Part shown: positions 1 through 8,656 of the stretch, piece by piece
How the letters are laid out: every line of letters starts with the position of its first letter
Position numbering within the stretch: the first letter of the stretch is position 1
Position numbers and translations under genes: made by a program
Origin: an uncultured Pseudomonadota bacterium
GTDB lineage: Bacteria; Pseudomonadota; Gammaproteobacteria; Steroidobacterales; Steroidobacteraceae
Length of the DNA stretch: 40,628 nt
Direction of reading: 5' to 3'
Assembly: GCA_937920275.1 (NCBI GenBank)
Contig: CALGVD010000081.1
Coordinates: 1 to 40,628 of the forward strand
Notes under the pieces: generated by a model
What the model saw: only the letters and a program-made list of their open reading frames with translations
The model's database searches: none
What the model was told of the DNA's origin: nothing

Positions 1-50
1 CCACCGCCGCCACCACCACCGCCCTTGTTACCGAGATAGCCGCCTCTCAC
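1..50 (-). CDS. Possible start of the gene downstream of trxA (partial, Gly-rich)
   Basis: A GTG codon at 50-48 overlaps the trxA stop codon (GTGA) and opens a frame that stays open to the window edge, reading VRGGYLGNK and then a run of glycines. In many Gammaproteobacteria the next gene after trxA is rho, but nothing Rho-specific is visible in 16 codons. The glycine run could equally be coincidental GC-rich sequence. Only the open frame and the overlap are seen; identity is unknown. Confidence 0.25.
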   Translation of the reverse strand, partial: MRGGYLGNKGGGGGGG

Positions 51-376
51 AGGTGGCTGTCCAGGAAGGCCGCAAGCTGCGCACGGGACACGGCGCCGAC
101 TTTCTGCGCCTCGACTTTGCCGTTCTTGAAGAGGATCAGGGTGGGGATGCCACGGATGTTGTACTTCGGAGGCGTCGCCGGGTTCTCATCGATGTTGAGC
201 TTGGCGATGCGCAAGCGATCGGCGTACGCCGGGGCGAGCTCATCGAGGATGGGGCCGATCATCTTGCATGGACCGCACCACTCGGCCCAAAAGTCGAGCA
301 GGACAGGCTTGTCCGACTTGAGGACATCGGTGGCGAAACTGGAATCTGAGGTGTTGATGATGTGAGGGTTGCTCAC
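47..376 (-). CDS. trxA: Thioredoxin
   Basis: Encodes a 109-residue thioredoxin, the cytoplasmic dithiol reductant for ribonucleotide reductase, methionine sulfoxide reductase and other disulfide substrates. The WCGPC active site is at residues 33-37 and the cis-proline of the RGIPT motif at 78, as in classical thioredoxin 1; the length is also standard. The start is the GTG at 376-374, because a strong GGAGG Shine-Dalgarno lies 9 nt upstream. The open frame runs 29 codons further upstream, but that stretch is low-complexity Ser/Pro and unlike any thioredoxin. The gene diverges from rhlB, the same arrangement as rhlB/trxA in Escherichia coli. A CATAAT -10-like box on the minus strand at 489-494 could be its promoter, giving a leader of about 100 nt. 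Confidence 0.95.
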   Translation of the reverse strand: MSNPHIINTSDSSFATDVLKSDKPVLLDFWAEWCGPCKMIGPILDELAPAYADRLRIAKLNIDENPATPPKYNIRGIPTLILFKNGKVEAQKVGAVSRAQLAAFLDSHL

Positions 377-488
377 GCGGGGGATCCTCCGGTGGGAGTG
401 ACTTTGGGGAGAGGGCGGAAAAGGAGAAGAGCGCGGGTTTGCGGGACTCGGGCTGAATGCCATACGGAGAAGCCGCTAAACGGGTACT

Positions 489-494
489 ATTATG
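489..494 (-). promoter_or_regulatory. Candidate -10 box for trxA
   Basis: CATAAT on the minus strand (5 of 6 matches to TATAAT), about 113 nt upstream of the trxA start and within the 260-bp gap between trxA and rhlB. No convincing -35 box is visible at 16-18 bp spacing. Confidence 0.35.
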
Positions 495-636
495 CCGCAG
501 GAATTGGTTGTTTAGTGCCTCTGGGCTTACCAGATTGAGAGGATGACTCGGGGGCAGAACGCCCGGCTGGATGGCAGTTGTAGCCAATCCGCGGTCCTTT
601 TGCAAGCGTCCCCTCCACTCTCACCACTGGTATGAA

Positions 637-1974
637 ATGTCTGACACCCATCTTTCCGACCTCACCTTCTCAGCCCTCGATCTCCATCCTCCCCTCATGC
701 AGGGCATCGAGGAAGCGGGTTTCGTGCGCTGCACACCCATCCAAGCGCAGACCCTGCCGGTCGCGCTGACCGGTCGCGACATCGCTGGACAAGCGCAGAC
801 CGGCACCGGCAAGACCGCCGCGTTCCTCGTCGCGATCTTCCAGAACCTGCTCTCCAATCCGCCACCGCCCACCCGCAGCGCCACCGCGATCCGGGCGCTC
901 ATCATCGCGCCGACCCGCGAACTCGCCGTACAGATCCACAAAGATGCCGAAGTGCTCGCCCGCCACACGGGGCTGAAACTCGCGGTGGTCTTCGGTGGCG
1001 TCGATTACGAGAAACAGCGCCGAGACCTCGAGGACGGGGTCGATGTGCTGATCGGCACGCCGGGCCGCATCATCGACTACTACAAGCAACATGTCTTCGA
1101 GCTGCGCGAAGCCCAGGCCGTGGTGCTCGACGAAGCCGACCGCATGTTCGATCTCGGCTTCATCGCCGACATCCGCTACATGCTGCGCCGGCTGCCGCCA
1201 CCGGAACGGCGCCAGTCCATGCTGTTCTCGGCGACGCTCTCGCAGCGTGTGCTCGAGCTCGCCTACGAGCACATGAACGAACCGGAACTGGTGCGGATCG
1301 AGCCCGAGAAGATCACCGCCGACCGGGTACGCCAGCTCATGTACTACCCGGCGATGGAGGAGAAGATCCCCTTGCTCGTCGGACTGCTGCGTCAGATGAC
1401 TCCGCATCGCACCATGGTGTTCGTCAACACCAAGCGCATGGCGGAGCGGCTCGAGGATGTGCTGCGCGCCAACGGCATCAACGCGGCGGCGCTGTCGGGC
1501 GATGTGCCGCAGAAGAAGCGCCTGCGTTACATGGAAGAATTCCACGAAGGCAAACTTTCAGTGCTGATCGCGACCGATGTCGCCTCGCGCGGCCTGCATA
1601 TCGCCGATGTCAGCCATGTCTTCAACTTCGATCTGCCACAGGATGCCGCCGACTACGTCCACCGCATCGGTCGGACGGCGCGCGCCGGTGCCGAGGGTGA
1701 TGCGATCAGTTTCGCCTGCGAGGAATACGCGGTCGGGTTGCCCGACATCGAGAAATTCATAGGCCGGAAAGTGCCTTTTGAATCGATCGGCAAGGAACTG
1801 ATGGCGGAGATCATCTGGCCGCCTCGACGACCCTATGAAGATCGCGGCGGCAGCGGTGGTCGTCGCGGTGGCGGTGGTGGTGGTGGTGGTCGGCCGGGTG
1901 GCGGACGACCCGGTGGCGGACGGCCCGGTGGCGGTGGCGGGAATCGTCGTCCGGCCAGCGGCGGACGCCGCTGA
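637..1974 (+). CDS. rhlB: DEAD-box ATP-dependent RNA helicase RhlB
   Basis: Encodes a 445-residue DEAD-box helicase; RhlB unwinds structured RNA and in Escherichia coli works with the RNase E degradosome. Visible motifs in order: Q motif around CTPIQAQ (residues 32-38), Walker A AQTGTGKT (53-60), PTRELA, TPGR, DEAD (165-168), [11 protein letters not shown] and [10 protein letters not shown]. The C-terminus from about residue 401 is a disordered Gly/Arg tail with three RPGGG units. The ATG at 637 is chosen because homology begins there; the longer frame from 571 adds unlike sequence, and no Shine-Dalgarno is evident at 637. Divergence from trxA supports RhlB over other DEAD-box paralogues. Confidence 0.93.
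   Translation: MSDTHLSDLTFSALDLHPPLMQGIEEAGFVRCTPIQAQTLPVALTGRDIAGQAQTGTGKTAAFLVAIFQNLLSNPPPPTRSATAIRALIIAPTRELAVQIHKDAEVLARHTGLKLAVVFGGVDYEKQRRDLEDGVDVLIGTPGRIIDYYKQHVFELREAQAVVLDEADRMFDLGFIADIRYMLRRLPPPERRQSMLFSATLSQRVLELAYEHMNEPELVRIEPEKITADRVRQLMYYPAMEEKIPLLVGLLRQMTPHRTMVFVNTKRMAERLEDVLRANGINAAALSGDVPQKKRLRYMEEFHEGKLSVLIATDVASRGLHIADVSHVFNFDLPQDAADYVHRIGRTARAGAEGDAISFACEEYAVGLPDIEKFIGRKVPFESIGKELMAEIIWPPRRPYEDRGGSGGRRGGGGGGGGRPGGGRPGGGRPGGGGGNRRPASGGRR
1891..1935 (+). repeat. Three tandem 15-bp repeats encoding RPGGG
   Basis: Three consecutive in-frame 15-bp units (1891-1905, 1906-1920, 1921-1935), each encoding Arg-Pro-Gly-Gly-Gly, lie inside the basic tail of rhlB, preceded by a run of glycine codons. 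Being multiples of three, such units can vary in number without breaking the frame. RGG-like tails generally bind RNA. Confidence 0.8.
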
Positions 1975-2027
1975 CGGCGAGCCTCTGGGTCGAGCGCCGC
2001 GCGGTGATCCTGCGCGGCCCGGCCGCC

Positions 2028-2735
2028 TCAGGCGAGATCGGACACCGCGTCGATGGCCGCGAACTCCTCATGGCGATGCGGATCGCGCGAGGAGTCTGGA
2101 TGACGCACGGCGTAGACATGCCGTATCCCCGCCGCGATCGCCGAGCGCAGCACCGCCGCGCTGTCGTCGACGAACACCGAGCGCGCCGGATCGAACCCCT
2201 CCGCTGCACGCGCGGCGCTCCAGAACTCCTGGGTCTCTTTGGGCACGCCGAACTCGTGGGACGAATAGGCCTTGTCGAGCCAATCGAGCACCCCCGTACG
2301 CTCGTGCTTGATCTCGACGATGCGCGGATGGGAGTTCGTCATCAGCACGAGCCGCTTGCCGGACGCTCGCAGGCGCTCGAGGAAGCCGCGCGCACCGGGC
2401 AGCCAAGCGACCCGCGCCGCCTCGGCTCGATGCACTTGCGCGACATCGATGCGCAGCTCGCGGCTCCAGTAGTCGATGCAATACCACTCCATTCGGCCCT
2501 GCAACCTCACGAAATGCGGCATGAGCTCAGCCTGTGCCTCGGCGAGCGACAGTCCGTTGTTCTCGGCGTAGATCTCGGGGATGCGCGCCAACCAGACGAA
2601 ATTGTCGAACGCGAGATCGAGCAAGGTGCCGTCGAGGTCGAGCAGCACCGTGTCGACGGTGGACCAGTCAGGCGGCGCAGCGAACGCCAGCGACCGGGAC
2701 AAGGGTGCGTCAGGGGACGGCGGGAGCTCGGACAT
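2028..2735 (-). CDS. yrfG: HAD-superfamily GMP/IMP nucleotidase (YrfG-like)
   Basis: A 235-residue haloacid dehalogenase-type phosphatase. The motif I aspartates are D33 and D35 in LDLDGT; motif II is MTNSHP, motif III is in FGVPKE, and motif IV is VFVDDS. The stretches DLAFDN, WYCIDYWS and the FGVPKE region match the YrfG family, which dephosphorylates GMP and IMP, so this is more specific than a generic HAD call. It has a roughly 25-residue N-terminal extension relative to the Escherichia coli protein. It diverges from the PHP gene with only 16 bp between the start codons, and both appear to use overlapping -10 elements. It converges on rhlB with a 53-bp gap. The substrate is inferred from family. 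Confidence 0.85.
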   Translation of the reverse strand: MSELPPSPDAPLSRSLAFAAPPDWSTVDTVLLDLDGTLLDLAFDNFVWLARIPEIYAENNGLSLAEAQAELMPHFVRLQGRMEWYCIDYWSRELRIDVAQVHRAEAARVAWLPGARGFLERLRASGKRLVLMTNSHPRIVEIKHERTGVLDWLDKAYSSHEFGVPKETQEFWSAARAAEGFDPARSVFVDDSAAVLRSAIAAGIRHVYAVRHPDSSRDPHRHEEFAAIDAVSDLA

Positions 2736-2739
2736 CCCC

Positions 2740-2746
2740 TATGATA
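2740..2746. promoter_or_regulatory. Symmetric -10 element shared by two divergent genes
   Basis: TATGAT (2740-2745) on the plus strand and TATCAT (2741-2746) on the minus strand overlap in the 7-bp sequence tatgata. The plus-strand box is 6 nt before the ATG at 2752, and the minus-strand box is 5 nt before the ATG at 2735. Both transcripts would therefore begin at or next to the start codon. No clear -35 box is seen on either side, and no Shine-Dalgarno fits between box and start. Confidence 0.55.
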
Positions 2747-2751
2747 GCGGC

Positions 2752-3588
2752 ATGACGGCTCTTCTCGCCGACCTGCATCTGCACAGCCACCACTCCGACG
2801 GGGTGCTCGACCCTGCCGCACTGATGCGTCTGGTCGCCTCCCGCGGCGTCGACCTCGCGGCGCTCACCGACCACGACACCACGGCAGGCTGCGCCGCCGC
2901 CGCCGCGGCCTGTGCCGACGCCGGGATCCGGTTCATCTCCGGGGTCGAGGTCTCGGCGGGCTGGCAAGGTCAATCGCTCCATGTCCTCGGCCTCGGCGTG
3001 GCAGCGGACACCCCTCGATTGGTGGCGCATCTCGAGGGGCTGCGAGCGCAGCGTCGGGCGCGACTCCTCGAGATCGGCGAGCGCCTCGAGAAGCGTGCCG
3101 GACTGCCCGGGCGCGAACTCGCCGCCGCCGTGTGCGCAGCCACGGCGGTGCCGACCCGACTACATCTGGCGCGTGCCTTGGTCGCCTCCGGTCGGGTCCG
3201 CAACGAGGCCGAGGCCTTCACCCGGCTGCTCGGACGCGGACTGCCCGGACATGTGCCCATGGAATGGCCTGCGCTCGAGGAGGCCGTAGGTGCGCTGCGC
3301 GCAGCCGGTGCGACCGTGGTGCTCGCCCACCCGCACCGTTATCGGTTGTCGAACGGCGCGCTGCGGCGCTTGGTCGACGAGTTCCGCGCCGCAGGCGGCG
3401 ACGGTCTGGAGGTGAGCGTCGCAGGCATGAGCCCCCGTGACCTCGACCGCCTCGCGACACTGGCGCGCAGCAGCAAGCTGAAGGCTTCGACCGGCTCGGA
3501 TTTCCATGACCCTGCGGTACCGTGGAATACGCCGGGCCGCTTCGCTAAGCTACCGGCGGATCTCGAACCCGTCGCGGCCTGTCTCTGA
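2752..3588 (+). CDS. rnm: PHP-domain 5'-3' exoribonuclease (RNase AM / YciV-like)
   Basis: A 278-residue PHP-domain metal-dependent phosphoesterase. The metal-binding motifs are visible: HLH (9-11) in ADLHLHSHHSDG, TDHDT, GVEVS, AHPHRY and GSDFHDP. Spacing and flanking sequence match Escherichia coli YciV (RNase AM), which degrades short RNAs 5'-3', trims the 5' ends of 23S, 16S and 5S rRNA precursors, and releases phosphate from 3',5'-bisphosphate nucleotides. The start is the ATG at 2752, where homology begins; the frame continues 57 codons upstream but would overlap the divergent gene. There is no Shine-Dalgarno, but a TATGAT box sits exactly 6 nt upstream, suggesting a leaderless mRNA. 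The following gene begins immediately after this stop codon. Confidence 0.88.
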   Translation: MTALLADLHLHSHHSDGVLDPAALMRLVASRGVDLAALTDHDTTAGCAAAAAACADAGIRFISGVEVSAGWQGQSLHVLGLGVAADTPRLVAHLEGLRAQRRARLLEIGERLEKRAGLPGRELAAAVCAATAVPTRLHLARALVASGRVRNEAEAFTRLLGRGLPGHVPMEWPALEEAVGALRAAGATVVLAHPHRYRLSNGALRRLVDEFRAAGGDGLEVSVAGMSPRDLDRLATLARSSKLKASTGSDFHDPAVPWNTPGRFAKLPADLEPVAACL

Positions 3589-3816
3589 ATGTCCGACCAG
3601 GAACAAGACAACATCGACCGCGAGCTGTTCCGCAACATCGAGAAGTTGCGGCAGTTGCGCATCGAACACCGCGACCTCGACGATGTCATCGCCCGGTTGT
3701 CGATGGATATCCTCGTCGATCAGGTACAGCTCAAACGCCTCAAGAAGCGCAAGCTTATGCTCAAGGACCAGATCGAACGCCACGCCAGCCTGATGATCCC
3801 GGATCTCAACGCCTGA
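3589..3816 (+). CDS. YdcH-like small protein (DUF465)
   Basis: A 75-residue acidic/basic helical protein whose second half, with the lysine-rich RLKKRKLMLKDQI, is typical of the YdcH/DUF465 family. Members are short coiled-coil proteins of unknown function. The ATG directly abuts the stop codon of the upstream PHP gene (TGA-ATG), so translation is probably coupled. No signal peptide or membrane segment is visible. The PHP link is only positional. Confidence 0.75.
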   Translation: MSDQEQDNIDRELFRNIEKLRQLRIEHRDLDDVIARLSMDILVDQVQLKRLKKRKLMLKDQIERHASLMIPDLNA

Positions 3817-3841
3817 TCCGCCGACGCCCGAGGAAGACGCG

Positions 3842-5206
3842 ATGGAACAACGCTATATCTCGCTCGCTGGGCTCGGCCGGGAGCTGCTGACACCCTACGG
3901 GCTCAACGAAGCCATCGTGGTGGTGGCGGCGATCGCCATCGCACTGGTCATCGGACGCATCGTCCGCCGCGCCATGGTCCGCCTGCAGGCCGCCGATCGC
4001 GGTATCAGTGCAGCTTGGCAGACCCCATTGCTCGAAGCCGGCGCCATCGCAGCACCCTATGTGGTCGCGATGCTGCTGATCGCCGCTGCGCGGGCGGTGG
4101 CGGACGCTTGGGGCGTCCCGGATACCGTGTTCGTGTTCGCGCTACGACTGATCGGTGCACTCGCAACGGTGCGTCTGCTGGTCTATGGCGCGAGCCTGCT
4201 GCTCGGCGACTCGAGCTGGGTCGCCCGATCGCAACGCCGCATCACCCTCCTCATCTGGCTCGCGCTCGGCATCGAACTGGTCGGCGGCTTCGAATGGCTG
4301 GAGTCGGCGCTCGACCAAGTGGATCTGCTGCCCGGCAAGTCGGTGTTCAGTCTTTGGACGTTGACCAAGAGCCTGGTGGTGATCACGCTGTTCGTGCTCG
4401 GCATGTCGTTGCTGGCGCGGGCCATCGAACGGCGGGTGATGGCCATCGACTCGCTGGCGCCGGCCACCCGCGTCGGCATCAGCAAATCCGCCTATTTCCT
4501 GCTGATCGGCCTCGGCATCCTGCTCGGCATCAACTCCGCCGGTGTCGATCTCACCGCCCTCACCGTGCTCACCGGCGCGATCGTCTTCGGTCTCGGCTTC
4601 GGCATCCGCGACATCACCGCCAACTTCGTCAGCGGCTTCGTGCTGCTGATGGACAAATCGATCAAGCCGGGCGATGTCATCAGCTTCCACCAGCACACCG
4701 GCACCACCTCCGACAACTTCGGCTGGGTGCAGGAACTGCGCGGCCGCTATGTCGTGGTGCGCGACCGTGACGGCGTCGAATCTTTGGTGCCGAACCAGAG
4801 CCTGATCACCAGTTCGGTCATCAATTGGAGCTACTCCGACCAGCGCGTCCGGCTGCGCCTGCCGGTCATGGTGTCCTACGACGACGATCCGGAGGTCGCC
4901 CTCGAACTGTTGCTGCGCGCCACCGACGACCATCCGCGGATCCTGCGCGACCCGGCGCCGGTGTCGCGCCTGATCTCCTTCGAGAACTACGGCATGAAGC
5001 TCGAAGCGCGCTTCTGGATCCGCGACCCCATGAACGGCGTCAACAACGTACGCTCCGACGTCAACCGCCGCATCTGGCGGCTCTTCAAGGACCACGGCAT
5101 CAAGATCCCGGTGACGCAACAAGAAGTGCGCGTGCTCGAGCCTGACGCGCGCGCCCTGCGTCCGCCGCACCTCACGAACCCCGATGATGCCGATCCACGC
5201 CGGTAG
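3842..5206 (+). CDS. MscS-family mechanosensitive ion channel
   Basis: A 454-residue inner-membrane protein. Several hydrophobic helices precede the conserved MscS core (about residues 215-280), which includes the glycine/alanine-rich pore helix followed by GFGIRDITANFVSG, the DKSIKPGDVI turn and the beta domain containing the VVRDRDG and VPNQS stretches. This family opens under membrane tension and releases solutes during hypo-osmotic shock. The N-terminal part is longer than minimal Escherichia coli MscS, with about two to three extra helices. The start ATG has GAGGAAG a few bases upstream. Its 3' end overlaps arfB by 23 nt. Confidence 0.9.
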   Translation: MEQRYISLAGLGRELLTPYGLNEAIVVVAAIAIALVIGRIVRRAMVRLQAADRGISAAWQTPLLEAGAIAAPYVVAMLLIAAARAVADAWGVPDTVFVFALRLIGALATVRLLVYGASLLLGDSSWVARSQRRITLLIWLALGIELVGGFEWLESALDQVDLLPGKSVFSLWTLTKSLVVITLFVLGMSLLARAIERRVMAIDSLAPATRVGISKSAYFLLIGLGILLGINSAGVDLTALTVLTGAIVFGLGFGIRDITANFVSGFVLLMDKSIKPGDVISFHQHTGTTSDNFGWVQELRGRYVVVRDRDGVESLVPNQSLITSSVINWSYSDQRVRLRLPVMVSYDDDPEVALELLLRATDDHPRILRDPAPVSRLISFENYGMKLEARFWIRDPMNGVNNVRSDVNRRIWRLFKDHGIKIPVTQQEVRVLEPDARALRPPHLTNPDDADPRR

Positions 5207-5609
5207 CGTCCTGATCCCCGATGCGGACCTTTCGGTGAGCTTCGTGCGCGCCGGCGGTCCCGGTGGGCAGAACGTCAACAAGGTCGCCTCGGCGGTGCAA
5301 CTGCGCTTCGACCTCGCCGGTACCGCGGCGCTCTCACCCGCGGTGAAATCACGGCTACGGAAGCTCGCTGGCCGGCGGGTCATCGACGACGGATCGTTGC
5401 TGCTGATCGCCCGCGAGCACCGCAGCCAGGAGCAGAACCGCCGTGCCGCCGAGGACCGGTTGGCCACCCTCATCCGCGCAGCCTTGGTGGAGCCGAAGCT
5501 GCGCCGCGCGACCCGGCCTACGCGCGCCTCGAAGGAGCGTCGGCTCGAAGGCAAGTCCCGGCGCTCATCCGTGAAGGCGGGGCGCGGCAAGGTCGGCGGG
5601 GACGGCTGA
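5184..5609 (+). CDS. arfB: Alternative ribosome-rescue factor ArfB (peptidyl-tRNA hydrolase)
   Basis: A 141-residue ArfB/YaeJ protein that hydrolyses peptidyl-tRNA on stalled ribosomes lacking a stop codon. The catalytic GGQ is at residues 27-29 in GGPGGQNVNK, and the family's basic tail is intact (RPTRASKERR-like, then KSRRSSVKAGRGKV), which inserts into the empty mRNA channel. The length matches the family (140 in Escherichia coli) and excludes RF-1/RF-2. Two in-frame ATGs (5184 and 5187) are possible starts, both inside the 3' end of the MscS gene. It is convergent with plsB, 39 bp apart. Confidence 0.93.
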   Translation: MMPIHAGSVLIPDADLSVSFVRAGGPGGQNVNKVASAVQLRFDLAGTAALSPAVKSRLRKLAGRRVIDDGSLLLIAREHRSQEQNRRAAEDRLATLIRAALVEPKLRRATRPTRASKERRLEGKSRRSSVKAGRGKVGGDG

Positions 5610-5648
5610 GCGCGATCCGGATCGGGTCCGCACACGCTGCCGGCACTC

Positions 5649-8093
5649 TCAGCTGCCCGTCACCTGCAGGATGCTGTGGCGGATCTGCTCGGACAGCACG
5701 AACTCGGCATCGCGTGCCACCCGCTGCAGGACTTCATCGTGCAACAGGCGACCGGCGTCGTCGCTGCGGATCACCCCGCGGCGCAACAGCAAAGCGATGA
5801 AGTGATCGAACAGCGCCCGATCCGCGAACTCCGGCGAATTCAATCCGTAGAGCATGTCGATGCGCTGCGCCATCAGCTGGCAGCGCTCGGCGAGCCCTTT
5901 CGCCGTCTGCGTACCGGAGCCTGAATGCGTGAGCGCAGCGATCACGAGGTAGTAGCGTTCGATGGTCTGCACCGAGGCCCGTGCGAGCAGCGAAAGCTGC
6001 GTCGCCGCGGCGGCGCTCGGTGGCGGTCGACGCCAGCCGGGCGTCCCGTCGGGCAGCTGCAGCGGCTCGAGCAGCCCGAGCAGCCCCAAGGCCGCCAGCA
6101 CACGCTCGACCTGCGCGGCGAGCTCCTCCTCCGGCCATTTGAGGAACAGTTCCGACGCCACATAGGGATAGACGCGCCAAGCCAAGCGTTGGATGTCGGC
6201 CGTGGGCACCACCGGATTGGCGATGAAGGCGCAGGCCACCAACGACGGCAACGCGAACAGGTGCTGGATGTTGTTGCGGTAATAGGTCGTCAGCACCGCC
6301 ACCTCTTCGCGTAGCTGCACGAGCTCGCCGAGCGGGTGGGGATGACGCTGCAGCAAGCGCATGGCGTCGCCGTAGGCGATGACCTCGGCGCCGCTGGTCG
6401 CGGACACCGTGATGCGCGGGTCATAGGGCGCCTCGCGCAGCAAACCGAGACAGAGATCCACTTGGCGCTCGAGATCGGCGACCGCCATGGCCTTGCGGGG
6501 CATCGCGAGCAGCACCAGCGCCAAAAGATTCACCGGCGTGACCGCAGCGGCGGCGTTGATGTTGCGCATGATGCGCTGCGCGAGATCATCCACCAACGGG
6601 GTGACCCACGGTGCACGCGCTTCGTCATCGAGCGCTTGCACGCGCCAGTCGCCTGCGTGGCGACCGAGCAGCGGGTCGAGGTGGATCGGTTCGCCGAGGT
6701 TGACATGCACTCGGCCGAACTTCTCACGCAGCACCCGCGTCGCGCGCAGCAGGTCACCGATGCCTTCCTTGCGCTTCGCTGCGCCCGACAGTTCGCCGAG
6801 GTAGGTGTTGCCCTCGACGATGCGCTCATAGCCGAAGTACACCGGCAGGAACACCACGGGCCGCCGCGGATCACGCACATAGCTGCGTACGGTCATCGAG
6901 AGCATGCCGGTCTTGGGCTGCAGAAGGCGCCCGGTTCGCGAGCGCCCGCCCTCGATGAAATACTCGATCGAGTGTCCGCGCGCCATGATGGTGGCGAGGT
7001 ACTTCATCAGCACGACGGTATAGAGCGAATTCCCGGCGAAGCTGCGACGGATGAAGAACGCGCCGGCCTTGCGCAGGAAGCGACCGACCACCGGGATGTC
7101 GAGGTTGTTGCCGGCGGCGATGTGCGGCACGGCATAGCCCTGGGTGTAGATCGCATAGGACAGCAGCAGGTAGTCCATGTGGCTGCGGTGGCAAGGCACG
7201 AACACCACTTCATGTTCGCGGGAGACGCTGCGCAGCGTCTCGACATGGTTGAAGCTGACGCCGTCGTAGAGACGGTTCCAGAGGCGTCGCAGGAACGCCT
7301 CCATGAAGGTCACGAAGGCGTGGGAGTAGTTGGCAGCGATCTCCTCGCCGTAGCCGCGTGCCGTCAGCAAGGCCTTACGGCGCGTCAAACCCTTGGCACG
7401 CACCTCCGACGCCGCTACGGCACGCACCGCGCGGGTGTTCAGCACGCGCGCGAGGATGGTGCGGCGATGGGACATGTCCGGGCCGATGCGCGCGGCGCGT
7501 TGGCGCCGGAACGTGGCACGCCAAGCGCGGGTGATGCGCGCGGCCTGTGTCTTCGCCGGTTCGTCGTCAGCGAGCAGACTGCGCAAGCTGACCGGTGCAC
7601 CGACCTCGAGCATCGTGAAACGACCGTTGAAGGACACCTGCAGGATCTTGCGCAGCGTCCCACCCAGCACCCAGCCCTCGGTGAGCCAGAGCCGCAGCCA
7701 GGACCTCTCCTTCTGCGGCGCCCGCCCCCAATACACCGCCATCGGCACGAGCCGGACATCGAAGCCGCGGTCGGCCTGCAGCGCCTCGATGAGACGCACG
7801 AGCTCGGGCGGGGGGCGGCGATCGATGCGGCGGTCGAAGAAGCCGCGCTGCGTCAGCAGCGGCAGCGTGGCGCGCACGGCGTCGGCGCGTCGACCGACCA
7901 GCCTGCCATCGGGCGGCGGCAAACCGTTGCGTCGGCAGATGTCCGCCACCAACGCGACATCAGCGGTGCTGCGGCGCTCGAGCACATAGCAGACCGGTGC
8001 GGCGGTCGCGGCGACGATCTGCCGCAACGCGTCGTCGGGGCGTACTTCCGCACGCACCCAGAGCGACATCAGGCCACGCCACAGGAACTTCAC
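5649..8093 (-). CDS. plsB: Glycerol-3-phosphate 1-O-acyltransferase PlsB
   Basis: An 814-residue membrane-associated acyltransferase that transfers an acyl chain from acyl-ACP or acyl-CoA to sn-glycerol-3-phosphate, the first step of phospholipid synthesis. The HX4D catalytic motif reads HRSHMD with H302 and D307, close to Escherichia coli H306/D311, and the EGGRSRTGR glycerol-phosphate-binding motif follows. Total length is within a few residues of the 807-residue homologue. The start ATG overlaps the stop of the upstream alpha/beta hydrolase gene (ATGA), indicating translational coupling. The long plus-strand open frame opposite this gene is a codon-bias shadow. Confidence 0.95.
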   Translation of the reverse strand: MKFLWRGLMSLWVRAEVRPDDALRQIVAATAAPVCYVLERRSTADVALVADICRRNGLPPPDGRLVGRRADAVRATLPLLTQRGFFDRRIDRRPPPELVRLIEALQADRGFDVRLVPMAVYWGRAPQKERSWLRLWLTEGWVLGGTLRKILQVSFNGRFTMLEVGAPVSLRSLLADDEPAKTQAARITRAWRATFRRQRAARIGPDMSHRRTILARVLNTRAVRAVAASEVRAKGLTRRKALLTARGYGEEIAANYSHAFVTFMEAFLRRLWNRLYDGVSFNHVETLRSVSREHEVVFVPCHRSHMDYLLLSYAIYTQGYAVPHIAAGNNLDIPVVGRFLRKAGAFFIRRSFAGNSLYTVVLMKYLATIMARGHSIEYFIEGGRSRTGRLLQPKTGMLSMTVRSYVRDPRRPVVFLPVYFGYERIVEGNTYLGELSGAAKRKEGIGDLLRATRVLREKFGRVHVNLGEPIHLDPLLGRHAGDWRVQALDDEARAPWVTPLVDDLAQRIMRNINAAAAVTPVNLLALVLLAMPRKAMAVADLERQVDLCLGLLREAPYDPRITVSATSGAEVIAYGDAMRLLQRHPHPLGELVQLREEVAVLTTYYRNNIQHLFALPSLVACAFIANPVVPTADIQRLAWRVYPYVASELFLKWPEEELAAQVERVLAALGLLGLLEPLQLPDGTPGWRRPPPSAAAATQLSLLARASVQTIERYYLVIAALTHSGSGTQTAKGLAERCQLMAQRIDMLYGLNSPEFADRALFDHFIALLLRRGVIRSDDAGRLLHDEVLQRVARDAEFVLSEQIRHSILQVTGS

Positions 8094-8638
8094 GGCACGC
8101 GGTCCACGGCGCGCGGGGGCAAGCCAGCGAGGAAGCTGCGCAACCAGCCGCCGATCGCGGGGAGCGAGGCGATCAGCCGGTGGTCATCATCGACGAGGTA
8201 GGTGGTGGCACGCTGGGCCTGCGCGTAGCGCCAACCGTTCACGACCGGCACGATGTCATCCTGCCATCCATGCACCACCACCGTCGGCAGCGAGGCCGGC
8301 GCGGGCTGCGGCGGCAAGGGCGGCAAGCCGGGCATGTCGAAGGCGGGGGCCATGAGGAAGAGGCCACGCGCTGCCGCACCTGCCGGTCCGGCGCGCATCG
8401 CCGCCGCGGCGGCCAGCCAACCTCCCAGACTGGAACCCACGAGCACCGGCGCCACCGGCAGCAAGGCGCAGCAGGCGAGCAGGCGTTCCAAGCGGTCGTC
8501 GACGGACTCGAGACCGCGGTAATCCACCGACTCGACGCGCCATCCCGACGCGCGCGCGATGTCGGCCAACGCCAGGATCTTCGTGCCCCAAGGCCCGGAT
8601 TCCTTGCCGTGGGAGAACACGACGACATCCTCGTTCAT
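8090..8638 (-). CDS. Alpha/beta-hydrolase fold protein
   Basis: A 182-residue small alpha/beta hydrolase. The nucleophile elbow is GSSLGG, the acid lies in VHGWQDDIVP, and the catalytic histidine is in DDDHRL; an N-terminal FSHGKESGPWG supplies the oxyanion-hole region. No signal peptide is present, so it is probably cytoplasmic. The substrate is unknown; related short hydrolases include esterases and RBBP9-like proteins. The ATG at 8638 is preferred over the upstream GTG at 8653 because GGTGGAG lies about 9 nt before it. It overlaps plsB by 4 nt downstream and follows the rhomboid gene upstream by 18 nt. Confidence 0.8.
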   Translation of the reverse strand: MNEDVVVFSHGKESGPWGTKILALADIARASGWRVESVDYRGLESVDDRLERLLACCALLPVAPVLVGSSLGGWLAAAAAMRAGPAGAAARGLFLMAPAFDMPGLPPLPPQPAPASLPTVVVHGWQDDIVPVVNGWRYAQAQRATTYLVDDDHRLIASLPAIGGWLRSFLAGLPPRAVDRVP

Positions 8639-8656
8639 GGGCTGATGCTCCACCGT

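Noticed and set aside
1-20. CCA/CCG run at the left edge as a simple repeat array
   Set aside because: Only 20 bases are visible and it can be read as glycine codons on the minus strand.
6336-8201. A 621-codon open frame on the plus strand opposite plsB
   Set aside because: It is the antisense shadow of plsB, has no domain signature and is rich in His, Arg and Gln as expected for reversed GC-rich codons.
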